Shown: piece after piece, positions 6,204-15,681 of the stretch
Numbering within the stretch: the first letter of the stretch is position 1
Layout of the letters: every line of letters starts with the position of its first letter
Assembly: GCA_016718605.1 (NCBI GenBank)
Contig: JADKCY010000010.1
Span: forward strand, 1-22,519
Direction of reading: 5' to 3'
Length of the DNA stretch: 22,519 bases
Source of the DNA: Lysobacterales bacterium
GTDB taxonomy: Bacteria > Pseudomonadota > Gammaproteobacteria > Xanthomonadales > Xanthomonadaceae
Made by a program: the position numbers and the translations under genes
Notes under the pieces: model-generated
Database searches by the model: none
What the model was told of the DNA's origin: nothing
What the model saw: the letters and a program-made list of their open reading frames with translations, nothing else

Positions 6204-6581
6204 CTACTGGGCAAACTCACCTTTCCTCCGTACCGACTTTCTCAGGTTCTTCAGCTTTCGTGGTTTGTGGCTCGCCCACATGATCTCGGCGCCATCTTCG
6301 ATTTCTTCGTAGATGGGAAGGATCTCGGTAACTCCCTCAAAAACAAATTGGACATCGATTCCTTTCGGGCCGCCTTTGTAAGGCGTGGTGTTTTCCATCC
6401 CGATCTTAACGATCTTGTCGTAAGCGTCGTCTAGGTCAATGGCCTTGACCAGAACAGTGTTTTCCCAGGTGAGAAACCGCCGCTCTAGATCGTCGTTTCC
6501 TTCTTCGGCTAGCTCGATGAACCTCAATAGATAGGAGCCAACGTACCATCCGTAGGGCGCAATGTTCTTTGATAGCGTCAT
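6204..6581 (-). CDS. Cassette gene: DUF4288-like protein, 125 aa
   Basis: MTLSKNIAPYGWYVGSYLLR opens with the 'W-Y-x-G-x-x-L' strand typical of DUF4288. It is followed by 'ENTVLVKAIDLDDAYDKIVK' (residues 40-59), the 'L-V-x-A-x-x-x-x-x-A-Y-x-K' pattern of that family, then 'VFEGVTEILPIYEEIEDGAE' near 79-98 and a basic tail 'KPRKLKNLRKSVRRKGEFAQ'. DUF4288 has no assigned activity. It is cytoplasmic. This is the first gene at the right end of the array: its ATG is only a few bases from a GTTCGGC box (minus, 6585-6591) that resembles an R' core, so it could be the attI-proximal cassette. The palindrome at 6597-6620 is directly upstream and may regulate it. Confidence 0.7.
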   Translation of the reverse strand: MTLSKNIAPYGWYVGSYLLRFIELAEEGNDDLERRFLTWENTVLVKAIDLDDAYDKIVKIGMENTTPYKGGPKGIDVQFVFEGVTEILPIYEEIEDGAEIMWASHKPRKLKNLRKSVRRKGEFAQ

Positions 6582-6596
6582 GATGCCGAACGCCCG

Positions 6597-6642
6597 ATAT
6601 ACACCGCAAGCGGTGTATATTCATTTATGGATAGGTGTATAT
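6597..6642. promoter_or_regulatory. Palindrome with a third copy of the same half-site; probable operator
   Basis: 11-base perfect inverted arms (ATATACACCGC and GCGGTGTATAT) are separated by AA at 6597-6620. A further direct copy of the half-site GGTGTATAT is at 6634-6642, 22 bases (about two helical turns) after the one at 6612-6620. The group is upstream of the DUF4288 gene. The geometry fits a repressor or autoregulator operator, but there is no matching regulator gene alongside. Confidence 0.5.
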
Positions 6643-7122
6643 CCACTGGGGCTGCTCCAAATTCGCGTGTTTTCTGACGCTTTCAGACGGCATCACACTT
6701 TCCCCATCTTCAAATGCCCACCCCGAACGTTGCCGACGTGCGTGCGCGTCAACGCCATCCTGTTGTTTGGTGGCGCTGGCAAAAGATCACGATTTGCGTG
6801 GGGCGTCAAGCGGGGACGCCACTGGGTATTACGCAGTGCGAAGGGGTGGCGTTGCGGTGCGCTTTCTTCTTGGCACGTCGAGAAACCGCTGATAGGTCGT
6901 TCCCGCGAAGGCGGGCGCGCGGTAGGCAGGCGATATGGATACCCGCTTTCGCGGGTATGACGCGCCTCATTTGATGCGTTCGACAGGGTGGCGTTGTGAC
7001 GGTTTGATGGGGCCGGACGTTGTTGCGCGCATTGCGCGCCAGTCGAGTGGCACGCAATGGTTTGCGCTATTCGCTCGATACGCCCAATGCGAAATGGCTG
7101 CCCTCTGCGTTTGGAATCGCCT
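6643..7122. other. Long intergenic region between cassette array and malQ
   Basis: No gene and no integrase-like frame is visible. It contains several short inverted repeats (GGCGTC / GACGCC at about 6805-6823, and GCGCGC pairs near 7026-7040) and the REP pair at 6901-6957. This is the space where an attI/intI end would be expected from the cassette orientation. Confidence 0.6.
6901..6957. repeat. REP-like pair of hairpins
   Basis: Two short GC stems, CCCGC-GAAG-GCGGG (6902-6915) and ACCCGC-TTTC-GCGGGT (6941-6956), with the flanks 'tcgttcccgcgaagg' and 'tggatacccgctttcgcgg'. These match the widespread proteobacterial REP consensus (TTCCCGCGAA..GCGGG / GGATnCCCGC). Its minus-strand translation 'RHTRESGYPYR' is the usual spurious REP peptide. 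It lies 3' of malQ. Confidence 0.7.
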
Positions 7123-8634
7123 TCACACCAACCCAAACGGTGCACGCCCACTGGCGGCGCAGATCAGGCCGAGGACGCGGCGGTGTTCGTCGTTGAGCCA
7201 GTGCCATTCAAAACGCCAGGACCAGTTTTGCGGGCCCATGGTGCCGGGGGTGTTCATGCGGTGGCTGGCGTCCAGGCCGAGGACGTCTTGCAGTGGGAAG
7301 ATCGCCATGTCGGCGACCGAGTTGCAGCAGGCGCGGATCATGCACCAGTGGATGTCGGCGTCGCTGGCGGCCAGGTAGCTGCCTGCGAAGCGGCGTTCGG
7401 TGTCGCTGGCGGCTTGCCACCAGCCGCGCACGGTGTCGTTGTCGTGGGTGCCGGTGTAGGCCACGCAGTCGCGTTGCCAGTTGTGCGGTAGAAATTCGTC
7501 GCTGGCGTCGGTGCCAAAGCCGAATTGCAGGATCTTCATGCCGGGGAAGCCGCAGTCTTCGCGCAGTTGCACCACATCGGCGGTGATCAGGCCGAGGTCT
7601 TCGGCCACGATGGGCAGTTCGCCCACGTCGCGGGTGATGGCGTCGAACAGCGCTTTGCCGGGGCCGGGCAGCCATTCGCCGCGTTCGGCGGTGGGGCAGT
7701 CGGCGGGAATCTCGTAATAGCCGGCAAAGCCACGGAAGTGATCGATGCGGAAGATATCGGCCTGCGCCAGTGCGCGGCGCACACGGGCCGACCACCAGGC
7801 ATAGCCTTCGGCGGCCATGCGGTCCCAGCGATACAGCGGATTGCCCCAGCGTTGTCCGGTCGGTGCCATGGCGTCGGGCGGACAACCAGCGACCACGGTG
7901 GGCTGACAGTCGGCGTCAAGGAAATACAGGTCGGGGCGTGCCCAGCAGTCGGCGCTGTGATGCGCGATGAAGATGGGCAGATCGCTCATCAACAACACGC
8001 CCTGCGCGTTCGCATAGCGTTTGAGGGCATCCATCTGGGTGTCGAAGCACCACTGCACGAAGCGCCAGAAGGCGATTTCTTCGGCATGCGTCTGGCGTGC
8101 GGCGGCGAGTGCGCTGGCGTCGCGATCACGCAGCGCAGCGGGCCATTGCCACCACGGTGCGCCGTGATGCGCGGTTTCCAGCGCCATGAACAGGGTGTAG
8201 TCGTCCAGCCAGTCGCGTTGGTTCGCCGCCCAGGCGTTCAGTGCGGCCTGTGCAGCGGCATCGGCCTGCTGGCGGAAGCCCGCAAACGCGGCGCGCAGTT
8301 GTGTCAAGCGCCACGGCACCACATGCGAGAAATCCACCTGCGGCGCGTCGAATCCGTGTCCCGGCAACGCGGGCGTTGGCAACCAGCCGGCGGCGATCAG
8401 TGGCTCCAGAGCCACCATCAGCGGACTGCCCGCAAAGGCCGACACGCTCTGGTACGGCGAATTGCCGGGGCCAATCGGATTGGTCGGCAACAACTGCCAG
8501 ATGCGCTGGCCCGCCTGCGCCAGCCAGTCGACAAAGCGGAAGGCATCGGGGCCAAGGTCGCCGATGCCATGCGGGCCGGGCAGGGAAGTGATGTGCAGCA
8601 GTACGCCAGCGCGGCGGGTATGGAGTGAGGTCAT
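7123..8634 (-). CDS. malQ: 4-alpha-glucanotransferase (amylomaltase)
   Basis: 503 aa, complete, of the size usual for the short (bacterial/plant DPE1-like) GH77 enzymes. It transfers alpha-1,4-glucan segments between maltodextrins, recycling short chains left by phosphorylase and debranching enzyme; cytoplasmic. The N-terminus 'RRAGVLLHITSLPGPHGIGD' and 'WQLLPTNPIGPGNSPYQSVS' are GH77 hallmarks. Catalytic residues are visible: Asp298 in 'DIFRIDHFRGF' (nucleophile), Glu345 in 'PIVAEDLG' (acid/base) and Asp398 in 'GTHDNDT' (transition-state stabiliser). The ATG overlaps the glgX stop (ATGA at 8631-8634), implying translational coupling. It is the last gene of the glgP-glgB-glgX-malQ operon. The frame is intact. 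Confidence 0.96.
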   Translation of the reverse strand: MTSLHTRRAGVLLHITSLPGPHGIGDLGPDAFRFVDWLAQAGQRIWQLLPTNPIGPGNSPYQSVSAFAGSPLMVALEPLIAAGWLPTPALPGHGFDAPQVDFSHVVPWRLTQLRAAFAGFRQQADAAAQAALNAWAANQRDWLDDYTLFMALETAHHGAPWWQWPAALRDRDASALAAARQTHAEEIAFWRFVQWCFDTQMDALKRYANAQGVLLMSDLPIFIAHHSADCWARPDLYFLDADCQPTVVAGCPPDAMAPTGQRWGNPLYRWDRMAAEGYAWWSARVRRALAQADIFRIDHFRGFAGYYEIPADCPTAERGEWLPGPGKALFDAITRDVGELPIVAEDLGLITADVVQLREDCGFPGMKILQFGFGTDASDEFLPHNWQRDCVAYTGTHDNDTVRGWWQAASDTERRFAGSYLAASDADIHWCMIRACCNSVADMAIFPLQDVLGLDASHRMNTPGTMGPQNWSWRFEWHWLNDEHRRVLGLICAASGRAPFGLV

Positions 8635-10724
8635 GGACGTGGGCCTTCAGCAACCCGGCGCAGCACACTCAGGGTGTGGGCGGGAACGCTCAGCGGGGAT
8701 TCGCACAGGGGACACAACGCCGCCTCGGGCGTTGCACTATCAAGGATGCACAGCCAGGTTCCCTCGGGCAGAAGGAAACGCCTTGCCTCGGCATCCGGGT
8801 TGAACAACAACAGCAAGCGGGGTTTGTGGGGATCGGTGGCCCACAGTTCGCAGGCCAGCGCGTGCTGATCGGCGGCATGCCAGTCGCTGACCTGCATTTC
8901 GTGCCCATTGGGCGCGCGCCAGCGCAGCGCCACCTGATCGGCGGCGACGGGCTGTTCGACGAACCAGTGCGGATGCCGCAGCAAGGGTTCGTCGGCGCGC
9001 AGGGCCAGCACTTTGCTCACCCAGGCCTGCAGCCCGGCATCGGCCTGCGACCAGTTCAGCCAAGCGAGCGGCGTGTCCTGGCAGTACGCATTGTTGTTGC
9101 CTTGCTGCGAGTTGCCGAGCTCATCGCCTGCCAGCAGCATTGGGGTGCCCTGCGACAGCAACAAGGTCGCCAGCAAGGCGCGTTGCACGGCGGCGCGTCG
9201 GGCGCTGATCTGCGCATCGTCGCTGTCGCCTTCGATGCCGAAGTTGGCGGAGGGCTCGTTGTCGCGTCCGTCGCGGTTGTCTTCGCCATTGGCCTGATTG
9301 TGTTTGCGCGCGTAGCGCACCTGATCGGCCAGGGTGAAGCCGTCGTGCGCGGCGATGAAATTGACGCTGGCGGTCGGCTGCCGCGTGCCGTGATGAAACA
9401 GATCGCTGGAACCGGCGAAGCGACGCGCGAATTCGCCGCGTGTGCAGCCAGTCTGCAGCCAGTAGCGCCGCACGCTGTCGCGGAAGCGGTCGTTCCAGTC
9501 GAGAAAACGGCCCGGAAAGCGCCCGACCTGATAGCCGTCCGGGCCACCGTCCCAAGGCTCGGCGATCAGGATGGCTTCGGCCAGAATCGGGTCTTGCCGC
9601 AGTGCAATGAAGAACGCCGCCTGCGGGTCGAAGCCATGCCGGGTGCGGCCCAGCACGGTGGCGAGATCAAATCGGAAGCCATCCACGCCCATCTCGCTGA
9701 CCCAGTAGCGCAGACAGTCCAATACGAACTGGGTCACGCGCGGGTGTTGGATCAGCAAGGTATTGCCGCAATGACTGTGGTTTTCGTAGCGACTGCGGTC
9801 GTCCCCGAGCAGTGAATACCAGCTCGCGTTGTCGAGTCCGCGAAAACTCAGGGTCGGGCCGTGCTCGTTGCCCTCGGCGGTGTGGTTGAACACCACATCG
9901 ATCACCACTTCGAGGCCTTCGGCATGCAGGGCATCCACCATGCTGCGGAACTCCTGCCGCACCGCCGTGGGATCACGCTGTTGCGCAAAGCGCGGATCGG
10001 CGCTGAAGAAGCCCAGCGTGTTGTAGCCCCAGTAGTTCACCTGTCCGCGTTGCACCAGTGGCGCTTCGCTGAGCGCGTAATGCACAGGAAGCAGCGACAA
10101 CGTGGTGACCCCGAGTTGTTTGAAGTGCTGGATCGCGGCCGGGTGCGCCAGCGCCGCGTAGCGTCCGCGCAGTTCAGCGGGGATCGCCTCGCATTCGGCG
10201 CTGAAGCCTTTGACGTGAACTTCGTACACGACGCGATCCGATGTGGCGACAGACGGGCGTGTTTCGCGCAAGGCGGGCAAGGGCGCGGCGACGCGGGCTT
10301 TCAGCGCCATCGCCGCGTTGTCGCGCAGGTCCATGCGCCGTGCGCCATCGGGATGGCCCAGCGTGTAACCGTAGTGCGCGTCGTCCCAACGGAAGTGCCC
10401 GATGATTTCGCGTGCATACGGGTCGAGCAGCAGTTTGTGCGGATTGAAGCGATTGCCTGACTCCGGCACGCACGGGCCGTGAGCCCGCAGGCCATACACC
10501 AAGCCCGCACCAAAGCCGGGTAGAAATCCGTGGAACAGATCATCGTCCGGGCCATGCAGGGCATAGCGACGCAGTTCGCGGGTGCCATGGGTGTCGAACA
10601 GGCACAGCTCGATGCGCTCGGCGTGGGCCGAGAACACCGTGAAGTTCACGCCGCCATCCAGGACATGTGCGCCGAGCGCCTGAAGGCGGCCGGGACGCAA
10701 GGTTTCTGGCAATCGCACGCTCAT
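8631..10724 (-). CDS. glgX: Glycogen debranching enzyme GlgX
   Basis: 697 aa from the ATG at 10724, in the normal range for GlgX; the open frame continues upstream but that part is only the shadow of glgB. It hydrolyses alpha-1,6 links of the short limit-dextrin branches left by glycogen phosphorylase, releasing maltodextrins that MalQ can process; cytoplasmic. There is an N-terminal CBM48 domain ('GVNFTVFSAHAERIELCLFD', about 25-44), then a GH13 barrel: 'VVIDVVFNHTAEGNEHGPTL' (273-292), Asp353 nucleophile in 'GVDGFRFDLATVLG', Glu389 in 'ILIAEPWD', and Asp461 in 'FIAAHDGFT'. 'GTPMLLAGDELGNSQQGNNN' is also typical. The start codon overlaps the glgB stop (ATGA) and the stop overlaps the malQ start. 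Confidence 0.96.
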   Translation of the reverse strand: MSVRLPETLRPGRLQALGAHVLDGGVNFTVFSAHAERIELCLFDTHGTRELRRYALHGPDDDLFHGFLPGFGAGLVYGLRAHGPCVPESGNRFNPHKLLLDPYAREIIGHFRWDDAHYGYTLGHPDGARRMDLRDNAAMALKARVAAPLPALRETRPSVATSDRVVYEVHVKGFSAECEAIPAELRGRYAALAHPAAIQHFKQLGVTTLSLLPVHYALSEAPLVQRGQVNYWGYNTLGFFSADPRFAQQRDPTAVRQEFRSMVDALHAEGLEVVIDVVFNHTAEGNEHGPTLSFRGLDNASWYSLLGDDRSRYENHSHCGNTLLIQHPRVTQFVLDCLRYWVSEMGVDGFRFDLATVLGRTRHGFDPQAAFFIALRQDPILAEAILIAEPWDGGPDGYQVGRFPGRFLDWNDRFRDSVRRYWLQTGCTRGEFARRFAGSSDLFHHGTRQPTASVNFIAAHDGFTLADQVRYARKHNQANGEDNRDGRDNEPSANFGIEGDSDDAQISARRAAVQRALLATLLLSQGTPMLLAGDELGNSQQGNNNAYCQDTPLAWLNWSQADAGLQAWVSKVLALRADEPLLRHPHWFVEQPVAADQVALRWRAPNGHEMQVSDWHAADQHALACELWATDPHKPRLLLLFNPDAEARRFLLPEGTWLCILDSATPEAALCPLCESPLSVPAHTLSVLRRVAEGPRP

Positions 10725-12927
10725 GCGGGCAACAGGATCAGGCACGCCAGCGGCGGCAGGTCGAGCACGATGGCCTGCGCCCGACCATGCGCGCCGTGCG
10801 ATTCGACCGGCAAGGCACGCGAGGCGTTGCCCATACCGCTGCCGCCGTAGCAGGGCGCATCGGTATTGAGCACTTCGCGCCATTGCGCGACACCCTCGGG
10901 TACGCCGAGTCGATAGCCTTGGCGTGGCACCGGCGTGAAGTTGCAGATCACCAGCGCCACGCCGCCGTCGCCATCGCGACGCAGCCAGGCAAGCAGCGAG
11001 TTGTCGGCATCCTGCGCGGCGATCCACTCGAAGCCCTGCGCTTCGCAATCCAGTCGATGCAGCGCCGGCACTTGCCGATACAGCCGGTTCAGATCGCGGA
11101 TCAACTGCTGCATGCCCACGTGTCGCGCATCCTGCAGGCATTCCCACGGCAGCGCGTGGTCGTGATGCCATTCTTCGCGCTGGGCGAATTCCTGTCCCAT
11201 GAACAGCAGTTTCTTGCCGGGATGTCCCCCATGAAACCGTAGTAGGCGCGCAGGTTGGCAAAGCGCTGCCATTCATCGCCGGGCATCTTGCCCAGCATCG
11301 AGCCTTTGCCATGGACCACTTCATCGTGCGAGATCGGCAGGATGAAGTTCTCGCTGAAGGCGTAGATCAGTCCGAAGGTCAGTTGATCGTGATGCCAGCG
11401 GCGGTGAATCGGGTCCTGCTGCATGTAGCGCAGGGTGTCGTTCATCCAACCCATGTTCCATTTGAAATGGAAGCCCAGCCCGCCCGCGAAGGTCGGTGCT
11501 GACACGCCCGGAAAGGCGGTCGATTCCTCGGCCACCGTGATGGCACCGGGAAACTCGCTGCCGACGCGTTCGTTGAGACGCTTGAACAGGGCGATGGCTT
11601 CGAGGTTTTCGCGACCGCCAAAGGCGTTCGGAATCCATTCGCCGTGCTCGCGCGAATAGTCGCGATACAGCATCGAGGCCACCGCATCGACGCGCAGGCC
11701 ATCCACCCCGCGTTGCAGCCAGGACAGCGCGCTGGCGATCAGAAACTCGCGCACTTCGGTGCGCCCGAAGTTGTAGATCAGGGTGTTCCAATCCTGATGA
11801 AAACCCTCGCGCGGATCGGCGTATTCGTACAGCGCGGTGCCGTCGAACTGCGCCAGTCCGTGCGCGTCGGTGGGGAAGTGCGCGGGCACCCAATCCAGCA
11901 GCAGGCCGAGCCCGCGTGCATGGCAGGCGTCGACAAAACGCGCGAAACCCCGCACGTCGCCATGGCGTGCCGTGGGTGCGAACAGACCGAGCGTCTGATA
12001 GCCCCAGGAGCCATCGAAGGGATACTCGCTGATCGGCATCAACTCGATATGCGTGAAGCCCAGTTCGGCGACGTAGTCGGGCAGTTCGGCGGCAAGCTGA
12101 TCCCAGTCGTAGAAACCGCCGTCGCCGCGGCGTCGCCACGAGCCGATATGCGCTTCGTAGATGCTGATCGGCGCCTGTCGCGCATTGGCCTGCCCACGGT
12201 CCGCAGGCAATGGCTGCGCAAGCGGTCGCGCGGCGACACGACTGGCGGTGCCGGGTCGCAGTTCGCTGGCATAGGCATACGGATCGGCCTTGAGCGGCAG
12301 TAGATGGCCTTGCGCATCAAGTAACTCGAACTTGTAGAAATCGCCGATCTGCACATGCGGCACAAACAACTCCCACACGCCAGCGGTGTGCCGCAGACGC
12401 ATTGGATGGCGTCGACCATCCCAGTCGTTGAAGTTGCCGACCACGCTGGCCCGGCGCGCATTCGGTGCCCAGACCGCAAAACGCACACCGTCCACACCGT
12501 CGATGTTCAGCGGATGCGCGCCGAGCAGGTGCTGCGGTTGCGGACAGTCACCCTGCGCCAAAGCCCAGAGCGCGTCTTCCGCTAATTGCGGCCCGAAGGC
12601 ATAGGCATCGGCATACTCGCCCTGACTGCCATTCGCCCACTGCACGCGCAGTCGATAGTCAAAGCGCGCGCGACCCAGCAAGCGCATCGGCCAACGCCCG
12701 ACAAACCAACCGCAGCCTGCAGGCAGATCGGGCGGCGTGCTCAGTGCGAAGTTGGCCGACGCATCCTGCGGCAGGATCAGATACACCGAGATTGCCGAAG
12801 GCAGCAAGACGCGGAGTTCCCAAGCGTCTTCGCAGGCGTGCAGGCCCAGCAGTGCGAAGGGATCGCCGTGCTGTCCTGCCAACAGCGCCTCGATGGCAGC
12901 GTGATCAAGCATAGGCTTGCGGTGCAT
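10721..12927 (-). CDS. glgB: 1,4-alpha-glucan branching enzyme GlgB, one base missing
   Basis: About 735 aa after repair. It forms alpha-1,6 branches in glycogen. An N-terminal extra domain is followed by CBM48 ('VRFAVWAPNARRASVVGNFN', 148-167) and a GH13 barrel: 'SWGYQTLGLFAPTARHG' (307-323), Asp414 in 'GVDGLRVDAVASMLYRDYS', Glu467 in 'ITVAEESTAFPGV', and Asp535 in 'LPISHDEVVHGKGSM'. The frame breaks at 11229/11230: inserting one T gives 'YYGFMWGHPGKKLLFMGQEF', exactly the GlgB consensus, and the reading continues to the TGA at 10721. The sequence is otherwise conserved, so an assembly error is likely. Two start codons are possible: 12927 (used here) or 12912. Both overlap the end of glgP, and the first has a closer purine-rich site. 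The stop overlaps glgX. Confidence 0.92.
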
Positions 12928-15373
12928 CCTCGCTCAGGCTGGCCACTGACCAGACCCGATCCACGTACTCGGCAATCGTGCGGTCGGTCGAGAAGCGCCC
13001 CATGCCCGCCACATTGCGCAAGGCGCGCTCGGCCCACGCGCTGCGGTCGCGATAGCACTGATCGACTTCGTGCTGCGCCTCGACATAGGCGGCGAAATCG
13101 GCCATCAGGAAATAGCTGTCACGCTGCAGCAGACCGTCGATCAGGCCGACATAGCGTGCCGGTTCGCCGGGGCTGAACTCGCCACTGGCAATTGCCCGCA
13201 GCACGCGCTGCAGGACACGGTTCTGCTCGACATACAGGCGCGGGTCGTAGCCGACGCGCTGCAGGTCGGCGATGGCTTCGGTGCGCAGCCCGAAAGTGAA
13301 CATCTGCGCCACGCCCATGGCTTCGGCCATTTCGATATTCGCGCCGTCCCAGGTGCCCAGGGTGCAAGCGCCATTGAGGGCGAACTTCATGTTGCCAGTG
13401 CCAGAGGCTTCGGTGCCTGCGGTGGAAATCTGCTCCGACAGATCGGCCGCCGGAATGATGCGCTCGGCCAGACTGACGCTGTAGTTCGGCACGAAGACCA
13501 GTCGCAGCGCGCCGCCGATGCGCGGATCGCTGTTGATGACACGCGCGATGTCATTGGCAAGACGGATGATTTGTTTAGCGGTGTGGTACGCCGACGCCGC
13601 CTTGCCCGCCAGAATCACCGTGCGCGGCACCCACGCCTGCCCGTCGGGGGCCATTGGGATTTGCCAGAATGGCCTGATAGCGCGCCACCACGTGCAGCAG
13701 GTTCAGCAGTTGGCGTTTGTATTCGTGGATGCGCTTGACCTGCACGTCGAAGAGGCTGGACGGATCAAGCACCACGCCCAGCTCGCGCCGTACCCAGTCC
13801 GCCAGCGCCTGCTTGTTGGCATGCTTGATGGCAAGAAAAGCCTGCTGCGTATCGGCATCGCTGGCCAGCGCACCCAGCTCGGACAACTGACGCAAATCGC
13901 GTCGCCAAGCCGAGCCGATCCGCGCGTCGAGAAAAGCCGCCAGCGCCGGATTGGCCTGCGCCAACCAGCGGCGCGGGGTGACGCCATTGGTGACGTTATG
14001 GAAGCGCTCGGGCAGCAGCTTGGCGAAGTCGGCAAAGATGGTCTGCACCATCAGCTTCGAATGCAATTCGGCGACGCCATTGACCCGATGCGAGGCGATG
14101 ATCGACAGCGCCGCCATGCGCACCCGCCGACCGTGCTGTTCGTCGATCAGGGACACGCGTCCGATCAATTCGGCATCGCCGGGCACACGTTCGCGCACGC
14201 TGTCCAGCCAGTGTTGATTGAGTTGATAGATCAACTCCAGATGGCGCGGCAGTAGGCGCTCGAACATCGCCACCGGCCAGGTTTCCAGCGCTTCCGGCAT
14301 CAGTGTGTGGTTGGTGTAGCTGATCGCCTGCCGGGTGATCTTCCGGCCGTGTCCCAGCTCAGTCCATGCTCGTCGATCAACAGGCGCAGCAGCTCGATGG
14401 GCGCCAGCGCCGGATGGGTATCGTTGAGATGGATGGCGTTGCGCAGACCCAGCGACTGCAGATCACCGAACTCGCGCACATGGCGGGCCAGCAAATCCTG
14501 CAACGACGCACTGACCAGGAAAGCTTCCTGCTTCAAGCGCAGCTCGCGACCCGCTTCGGTGCTGTCATCGGGATAGAGCACCCAGTTGAGGGCATCGGCG
14601 GCGACGCAATGGCGTGCCGCTTGGGCGAAGTCACCGCGCGAAAAAGCCACGAAATCAATGGGTGTCGCCGCCTTCGCATGCCACTGACGCAAGGTCGACA
14701 CGCGCTCGCTGTGCTGCGCCGGGACGATGAAGTCGAAGGCTTCGGCCTGCAGTATTTCCGCCGGAATCCAATGCCGCTGCTGGCCTTCCTGCACAACGCG
14801 GCCACCAAACCCGACGCGATATTGCAGCTCCGGACGCGCAATCTCCCAGGGATTGCCGTGGCGCATCCAGTCATCCGGTTGCTCGATCTGGCGTCCGTCC
14901 TGGATCGCCTGCGCAAACATGCCGTACTGGTAGCGCAGACCATAGCCAAAGGACGGCAGGCCCAGTTCGGCGAAGGAATCCAGAAAGCAGGCCGCCAAAC
15001 GGCCCAGACCGCCATTGCCCAGCGCGGCGTCGGCTTCGCATTCCAGTACGTCACTCAAGGCCACGCCGTGCTCTTCGCAGAGCGTCGCCAGCGCGGGCTC
15101 CCAGCCGAGCGCGGCCAAGGCATTGTGCAGGGCGCGGCCCATCAGGAACTCCATCGACAGGTAATGCACCCGCCGTACCGGATGCGCCGCGCCGCGCTGC
15201 GCGTCTTCGGCCTGCGTCTTCGCCCAGCGCTGCAGGAGTGTGTCGCGGCAGAGTGCCGCAGTGGCACGCAGCAGACTCGTGCGCAGGTCACCCTCACACT
15301 GTGTTGTCAGGCGCTGCGCAATATCGCAGCGAATCGCATCGACCGCGCTGCGGCCCAGGCTTTCGGTATTCAT
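12905..15373 (-). CDS. glgP: Glycogen/maltodextrin phosphorylase GlgP, two frameshifts
   Basis: 823 codons in total, the usual size. It cleaves alpha-1,4 ends of glycogen with phosphate to give glucose-1-phosphate, using pyridoxal phosphate. 'RVHYLSMEFLMGRALHNALA' and 'DAALGNGGLGRLAACFLDSF' (phosphorylase signatures) are near the N-terminus. The PLP signature 'EASGTGNMKFALNGACTLGT' places the lysine at about residue 663. Two single-base changes break the frame: a missing T at about 14344 (repair gives 'WDTAWKITRQAISYTNHTLM') and an extra base at about 13657 (repair gives 'ILANPMAPDGQAWVPRTVIL'). All parts are otherwise well conserved. The start at 15373 has AGGGGA 8 bases upstream. It is the first gene of the operon, with a LacI-like operator about 130 bases upstream. 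Confidence 0.93.
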
Positions 15374-15499
15374 CAGATTGTCCCCTCATCACCCGCCCTG
15401 ACTGGTTTGTCGCGCCCGAAATCGCCGGCGCAGCATCCATGCTTTGCGGTGTCTAGTTATGACCGGGACTGTAAAGCCTGACACACCCCTCTGGCGGGC

Positions 15500-15517
15500 A
15501 ATGAAAACGTATTCATT
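15500..15517. promoter_or_regulatory. LacI-family-like operator upstream of glgP
   Basis: AATGAAAACGTATTCATT is a near-perfect palindrome with a central CG (ATGAA-AACGTA-TTCAT), the architecture bound by LacI/GalR-type sugar regulators. It lies about 127 bases before the glgP start, in the only gap before the glycogen operon. Sugar-responsive control of the operon is inferred; no such regulator gene is in the window. Confidence 0.5.
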
Positions 15518-15628
15518 GCATGGCATATGCGGCGCGGTGCGCATATCAAGCGTAGGAGGGTCAGGAGCGGCGAGACCGACGGCAGTCGAGACGTGTGTGG
15601 CCTGCGGGTGACAACTTCTTTGACTGCT

Positions 15629-15667
15629 CCTCCCAATGCCGCAAGGTGCGCAGGCGACATTGGGAGG
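15629..15667. terminator. Long inverted repeat between pckG and glgP, possible pckG terminator
   Basis: 10-base perfect arms CCTCCCAATG (15629-15638) and CATTGGGAGG (15658-15667) flank a 19-base centre, starting 15 bases after the pckG stop codon. No run of T follows on the minus strand, so it is not a classic intrinsic terminator; it could also stabilise the 3' end or be a protein-binding site. Confidence 0.4.
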
Positions 15668-15681
15668 GATTGCGTCATGGA

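Larger units (their letters stand above)
2937..6591 (-). mobile_element. Integron-type gene cassette array without integrase (CALIN)
   Basis: Six genes on the minus strand (ends at 3084, 3746, 4362, 5220, 5630 and 6204) alternate with imperfect palindromes bounded by RYYYAAC and GTTRRRY cores: 4277-4367, 5151-5229, 5561-5629 and 6096-6191, plus a degenerate one at 2937-3089. Gene-attC-gene-attC in one orientation, with 10-25 bases between the core and the next start codon, is the diagnostic layout of integron cassettes. With this orientation the attI/integrase end would lie to the right, past 6591, but 6592-7122 contains no tyrosine recombinase and malQ follows. The integrase is thus absent or elsewhere. 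The cassette genes look less GC-rich than the flanking glycogen genes. Confidence 0.8.

Noticed and set aside
6592..7122. Integron integrase or attI expected next to the first cassette
   Set aside because: No frame in either strand shows tyrosine-recombinase motifs; only short repeats and a REP pair are present.
7525..8628. Long plus-strand frame of 367 codons opposite malQ
   Set aside because: High-GC antisense shadow of malQ, with no recognisable motif or ribosome site.
8625..9815. Long plus-strand frame of 396 codons opposite glgX
   Set aside because: Antisense shadow; its composition mirrors the codon pattern of glgX.
8631..11324. 897-aa open frame covering glgX with a 200-aa N-terminal extension
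   Set aside because: The extension is Arg/Ala-rich and antiphase to glgB; the true GlgX start at 10724 overlaps the glgB stop and fits the family length.
14366..15481. Plus-strand frame of 371 codons opposite glgP
   Set aside because: Antisense shadow of a clearly conserved phosphorylase.
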